A program made the translations under genes and the position numbers. Source: an uncultured Amaricoccus sp. (GTDB lineage: Bacteria > Pseudomonadota > Alphaproteobacteria > Rhodobacterales > Rhodobacteraceae). Taken from it: a stretch of DNA of 8,872 nt. The stretch spans positions 1 to 8,872 of the forward strand of contig NZ_CALLYO010000199.1 in the NCBI RefSeq assembly GCF_937858865.1, written 5' to 3'. The notes beneath the pieces were generated by a model, which was not told where the DNA came from, did not search any database, and worked only from the letters and a program-made list of their open reading frames with translations. This document shows positions 5,964 to 8,872 of the stretch, piece after piece (positions within the stretch are counted from its first letter, which is position 1; every line of letters begins with the position of its first letter).

Positions 5964-6971
5964 TCAGGAGGACTTCGGCTCGCTGTCGTCGATCGCGACC
6001 TCGAAGCTGCCGTCCTTGATCGCGGCCTCGCGCTCGGCGACGAGCTGCATCGCGGCCTCGGGGACCTTGCCCTCGAAGGTGCCCAGGGGGGCGAGCGAGC
6101 TGCCGCCGTTGCGCATGAAGGAATAGACGCCGTAGTCGGCGGCCTTGAAGACGCCGGCGTTGATGGCGTCGAGGGCGGCCTGCAGCGTCGGCTCGAAATG
6201 CCAGAGGGCGGAGGCGACGACGGTTTCGGGGTAGTCCGCCTGGGTGTCGATGACGTTGCCGATGGCGAGGACGCCGCGCTCCTTGGCGGCGTCGGAGACG
6301 CCGAAGCGCTCGGCGTACATGACGTCGGCGCCGGCCTCGATCTGGGCGAAGGCGGTCTCCTTGGCCTTGGGCGGGTCGAACCAGGAGCCGATGAAGGCGA
6401 CCTGGAAGCTGGCGTCGGGGCGGGTTTCCCTGACGCCGGCCGTGAAGGCGTTGACGAGGCGGTTGACCTCGGGGATCGGGAAGCCGCCGACGACGCCGAT
6501 CTTGCCGGACCGGGTCATGGCGCCGGCAATGATTCCGGTGAGATAGCTCGCGTCCTGGATGTAGTTGTCGAAGACGGCGAAGTTGGGGTAGGCCGCGTCG
6601 GGCGGCAGGCTCGAGCCCATGAGGAAGGCGGTCTCGGGATAGTCGGCGGCGACGGTGCGGGCGGCCTGCTCGACGCCGAAGACCTCGCCGAGGATGAGCT
6701 GGTGGCCGGCCTCGGCGTATTCGCGCATCACCCGCTCGTAGTCGGTGTTGGCGGTATTCTCGCTGAAGACGTACTCGATCTCGCCGGCGGCGACGGCGGC
6801 CTCGGCGGCCAGGTGGATGCGGCTGACCCACTGTTGCTCGACCGGGACGGTGTAGACGGCGGCGACCCGGATCGGGTCGGCGGCGAGGAGGCGGGTCGGG
6901 AGGCCGGCGAGCGCGAGGGCGCCGGTGGTCTGCATGAGGCGGCGGCGGGAGATGCGGAAGGTGGCTGGCAT
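5964..6971 (-). CDS. BMP-family substrate-binding protein of the ABC importer, Tat-type signal
   Basis: A 335-residue periplasmic binding protein of the Bmp/Med lipoprotein family, which includes nucleoside- and purine-binding receptors. The N-terminus has a twin-arginine motif, SRRRLMQ (8-14), then a hydrophobic stretch TGALALAGLP and a likely cleavage site after residue 30 or 31 (RLLA/A-D). It lacks a lipobox Cys. The mature part starts DPIRVAAVY and shows family stretches WVSRIHLAAEAA (48-59), GEVFGVEQAARTVAADYP (95-112), SYLTGIIAGAMTRSGKIGVVGG (142-163), GSWFDPPKAKETA (195-207), GADVMYAERFGVSDAAKERGV (214-234) and IGNVIDTQADYPETVVAS (237-254). The ATG at 6971 has GAGGGG 6 nt upstream. First gene of the importer operon, so expressed most strongly in such systems. 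Ligand cannot be read from sequence; the downstream deaminase points to a cytosine-type base or its nucleoside. Confidence 0.93.
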   Translation of the reverse strand: MPATFRISRRRLMQTTGALALAGLPTRLLAADPIRVAAVYTVPVEQQWVSRIHLAAEAAVAAGEIEYVFSENTANTDYERVMREYAEAGHQLILGEVFGVEQAARTVAADYPETAFLMGSSLPPDAAYPNFAVFDNYIQDASYLTGIIAGAMTRSGKIGVVGGFPIPEVNRLVNAFTAGVRETRPDASFQVAFIGSWFDPPKAKETAFAQIEAGADVMYAERFGVSDAAKERGVLAIGNVIDTQADYPETVVASALWHFEPTLQAALDAINAGVFKAADYGVYSFMRNGGSSLAPLGTFEGKVPEAAMQLVAEREAAIKDGSFEVAIDDSEPKSS

Positions 6972-6977
6972 GGCTGT

Positions 6978-6983
6978 CCCCTC
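6978..6983 (-). promoter_or_regulatory. Ribosome-binding site of the substrate-binding protein
   Basis: The minus strand reads GAGGGG within AAAGAGGGG, 6 nt before the ATG at 6971. It is the clearest Shine-Dalgarno sequence in the importer operon and fixes this start rather than any upstream codon. Confidence 0.65.
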
Positions 6984-6995
6984 TTTGGCCCTCGG

Positions 6996-7024
6996 ACGGT
7001 AGAGGCGGGCTCGATGGCTCGCAA
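6996..7024 (-). promoter_or_regulatory. Weak candidate promoter of the importer operon
   Basis: In the 80-bp gap after the cyclase gene, the minus strand has TTGCGA (7024-7019) and TACCGT (7001-6996) spaced by 17 bp. Matches to consensus are partial (four and three of six). An inverted repeat GCTCGC/GCGAGC (7017-7022 and 7035-7040, 12-nt loop) overlaps the -35 and could be an operator or a weak hairpin. The operon might also be read from further upstream together with the cyclase. Confidence 0.25.
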
Positions 7025-7051
7025 TAGTCCTGTCGCGAGCGACGCCGCATC

Positions 7052-8785
7052 TCAGGCGACGGTGTCCGCCGCCTCGGCCGGCGTCGCGGCCCAGGGTGTC
7101 ACCGGCGCGGCGAGCCCCTTGAGCTCGAGGGGCGGCAGGGCGGCGAAGCGGACGAAGCCGGCGGAGGCGAGGGCGTCGCGGACCGGGGCGGAGACGAGGA
7201 CGGTGTCGGGGGGCGCGGCGGCGCAGAGGCGGGCGGCGAGGTTGACGACGCCGCCGAGCATGGTGAAGTCGAGCCGCTCGCGCGAGCCGATGGCGCCCAT
7301 GACGACCTCGCCCGAGGCGATGCCGACGCCGACGTGGAGATCCCAGTCGGGATGGACCTCGAGCAGGTGGGCCAGCGCCTTCTGGATCTCGAGGCCGCTC
7401 GCCACGGCGTTCTTCTCCTTGTCGGGGCCCTGGAAGACGGCGACCACCTCGTCGCCGATGAACTTGTCGACGTCGCCGCCGTTGCGCTCGACGATCTCGG
7501 TCTGCACGTCGAGATAGTCGTTCAGCATCTCGATCACCACCTCGGGCGCCACCGCCTCGGCAAAGGCGGTGTAGCCGCGGATGTCGGAGAAGAGCGCCGC
7601 GACGGAGCGGCGCTCGCCGCCGCGGGCGACGCCCCGCTCGTCGGCGGCGCGGATGGCGGAGACGGTGCCGTGGGAGACGAACTTCAGCAGCTGCAGGCGC
7701 TCGCTGAGCTCGCGGATCATCGCGTTCATGCGGGCGGCGAGGTCGCCGATCTCGTCGCGGGTGGCGACGCCCTCGACGCGGGCGGCGAGGTCGCCCTGCC
7801 CTACACGCTCGGCGACAGCGCCGATCTTCAGGATCGGGCCGGTCAGGCGGCCGGCGAAGAAGAGGGCGGCCGCGGCGGCTGCGGCGAGGCCGGCGAGGCC
7901 GACCATGAGGAGGTTGCGCAGCATGTGGTTGACGACGGCGTAGGCGTTCGACTCGGAGAGCTCGGTGATGACGGCCCAGGGGAAGCTCTCGGGGAAGGCG
8001 TAGGCGGCGAGCATCGGCTCGCCGTCGGGGCGGACGTAGCCCTCGATCGCCTCGGGGCGGGCGGCGCCGAGGACGAGGGGGGCGGCGTTCGCCACGATGC
8101 CGCGGTCGGCGAGGAGGCGGGGGGCGAATTCGAGGACGGTGCGGCCCTCGGCGTCGACCACCTCGATCTCGCCGCGCCGCGCGAAGGGGTTGTCGCGGAC
8201 GAGGGCGCCGAGGGGCGCGAGGTTGACGCGGGCGGTCAGGATGACGCTGCGGCCGGCGAGCTCGGCCCGGAGCGGCAGGGCGACGGTGGCGAGCCAGTCG
8301 CCGGTCGCCGCGATGCGGCCGGGCATGAACTCGCCGTAGCGGCCATCGCGGCGGATGGCGTCGATCTCGGGGGCGGGCGTGGTCAGGGTCTCGACCGGGT
8401 CGAGGCCGGCGCTGGCGAGATGCTGGGAGAAGGCCTGGTCGGTGACGAGGATCGGCAGGTCGGAGCCCTCGAGGCTGAGCTGGAGGGCGGCGATGTTCGG
8501 AATCTGCGAGAGGCCGAGGGTGAGCAGCGAGACCTTCTGCTCGACGCCGAGGTCGGGGCTGTCGACGCCGTTGCGGATGACGCGGAGCGGCGTGAGCCAG
8601 CGGCCCTGGACGGTGGTGTCGAAGGCGGCGGCGAGGTCGCCGGCGACGCGGGCGAGGCTCTCGTTGGCGGCGCTCTTCAGCTCGTCGCGGGCGATGCGGA
8701 CGAGGTTCTGGCCGACGAGGGCAAGGGGTGCCGTGGCGAGGAGCGCGGCGAAGAGGAAGAACTTGGCGCGGAGGGGGAAGCGCAT
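7052..8785 (-). CDS. Membrane-bound class III adenylate cyclase with Cache-like sensor and HAMP domain
   Basis: A 577-residue receptor cyclase that would make cAMP in response to an extracytoplasmic signal. A first membrane helix spans about 9-27. A periplasmic region of roughly 260 residues (about 30-287) has the spacing of a double-Cache sensor and includes the WLATVALPL and FPWAVITEL segments. A second membrane helix lies at about 288-311, followed by HAMP (about 312-362, GRLTGPILKIGAVAERVGQG and the DEIGDLAARMN stretch), then the cyclase domain (about 392-560). Catalytic residues are present: metal-binding D401 (SDIRGYT) and D445 (KFIGDE), ATP-selecting K441 and T508 (LDFTMLGG), transition-state N515 and R519 (NLAARL). 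Thr508 in place of Asp is characteristic of class IIIb. A guanylate cyclase is unlikely, since Lys/Thr favours adenine. The gene precedes the importer by 80 bp on the same strand. The start at 8785 overlaps a TGA as TGATG, with only a weak GGAA upstream. Confidence 0.92.
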   Translation of the reverse strand: MRFPLRAKFFLFAALLATAPLALVGQNLVRIARDELKSAANESLARVAGDLAAAFDTTVQGRWLTPLRVIRNGVDSPDLGVEQKVSLLTLGLSQIPNIAALQLSLEGSDLPILVTDQAFSQHLASAGLDPVETLTTPAPEIDAIRRDGRYGEFMPGRIAATGDWLATVALPLRAELAGRSVILTARVNLAPLGALVRDNPFARRGEIEVVDAEGRTVLEFAPRLLADRGIVANAAPLVLGAARPEAIEGYVRPDGEPMLAAYAFPESFPWAVITELSESNAYAVVNHMLRNLLMVGLAGLAAAAAAALFFAGRLTGPILKIGAVAERVGQGDLAARVEGVATRDEIGDLAARMNAMIRELSERLQLLKFVSHGTVSAIRAADERGVARGGERRSVAALFSDIRGYTAFAEAVAPEVVIEMLNDYLDVQTEIVERNGGDVDKFIGDEVVAVFQGPDKEKNAVASGLEIQKALAHLLEVHPDWDLHVGVGIASGEVVMGAIGSRERLDFTMLGGVVNLAARLCAAAPPDTVLVSAPVRDALASAGFVRFAALPPLELKGLAAPVTPWAATPAEAADTVA

Positions 8786-8872
8786 CAGGCGGCGTTCCGG
8801 GCGGCGGGCGCGGGGAGTCGGCGCTTTGAGCGCCGTTCGCCCGCATGCGCGGGCTCGGTCCCGGAGGCCGGC
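8786..8872 (-). CDS. Possible C-terminal tail of an upstream gene, cut by window edge
   Basis: One minus-strand frame stays open from the right edge to a TGA at 8787-8785 that overlaps the cyclase ATG as TGATG. The 28 codons encode an Ala/Arg/Pro-rich tail ending RRLPAPAARNAA; about 24 have G or C at the third position, like the real genes here. No domain can be recognised from so little. The stop/start overlap is the only real argument; the stretch could also be noncoding leader, because it contains two inverted repeats. Confidence 0.25.
8819..8854. repeat. Two adjacent short inverted repeats upstream of the cyclase gene
   Basis: CGGCGCT/AGCGCCG (8819-8825 and 8829-8835, 3-nt loop TTG) is followed 3 bp later by GCCCGC/GCGGGC (8839-8844 and 8849-8854, 4-nt loop ATGC). 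Neither is followed by a T tract on the minus strand, so they are not convincing terminators. They may be GC-rich chance pairings, an attenuating leader, or the trace of an upstream gene end. Confidence 0.3.

Noticed and set aside
152..7517. Long plus-strand open frames rich in Gly, Glu, Ala and Val throughout the window.
   Set aside because: They lie antisense to well-supported genes, are compositionally repetitive and carry no recognisable motifs; this is expected from very high GC content.
5964..8846. A 960-codon minus-strand open frame covering the cyclase region and the binding protein.
   Set aside because: Only its last 335 codons (from 6971) are real. The upstream part is an Arg/Pro-rich shadow of the cyclase gene in another frame.

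Overview
This 8.9-kb window comes from a very GC-rich chromosome in which nearly every third codon position is G or C. Protein sequence character (a BMP-type nucleoside importer next to a CodA-like deaminase, a Cache-HAMP class III cyclase, a Res-Xre module) suggests an alphaproteobacterium, but the sequence does not fix the genus. Every credible gene lies on the minus strand, so the genes read from right to left. The many long open frames on the plus strand are shadows of GC-rich coding sequence.

Layout in the direction of transcription. (1) 8785-7052: a membrane-anchored class III (IIIb-type) adenylate cyclase with an N-terminal periplasmic sensor, HAMP linker and intact catalytic residues. 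A possible tail of an upstream gene overlaps its start by TGATG. (2) 6971-2296: a complete BMP/Bmp-Nup-type ABC importer: Tat-exported substrate-binding protein, tandem ATPase, first permease, a 215-bp gap with a candidate internal promoter and a perfect 16-bp palindrome, then second permease. (3) 2296-1022: a CodA-family cytosine deaminase, coupled to the second permease by a TGATG overlap. (4) 968 to beyond position 1: an Xre/MbcA/ParS-type antitoxin followed by an overlapping RES-domain toxin that runs off the left edge. Its promoter shows two related inverted repeats around a strong -10 box.

The importer and deaminase form a plausible uptake-and-salvage unit: a cytosine-type base (or a nucleoside related to it) is captured in the periplasm, pumped in by ATP hydrolysis and deaminated. 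The most interesting point is that the deaminase keeps all metal and catalytic residues of E. coli CodA but has Cys309 where CodA has the discriminating Asp314. Loss of that Asp is the published hallmark of bacterial 5-methylcytosine deaminases. The locus may therefore be a dedicated 5-methylcytosine (DNA-methylation product) scavenging operon, which would be a little-described pairing of importer and enzyme. No mobile element, CRISPR array, tRNA or rRNA was seen.
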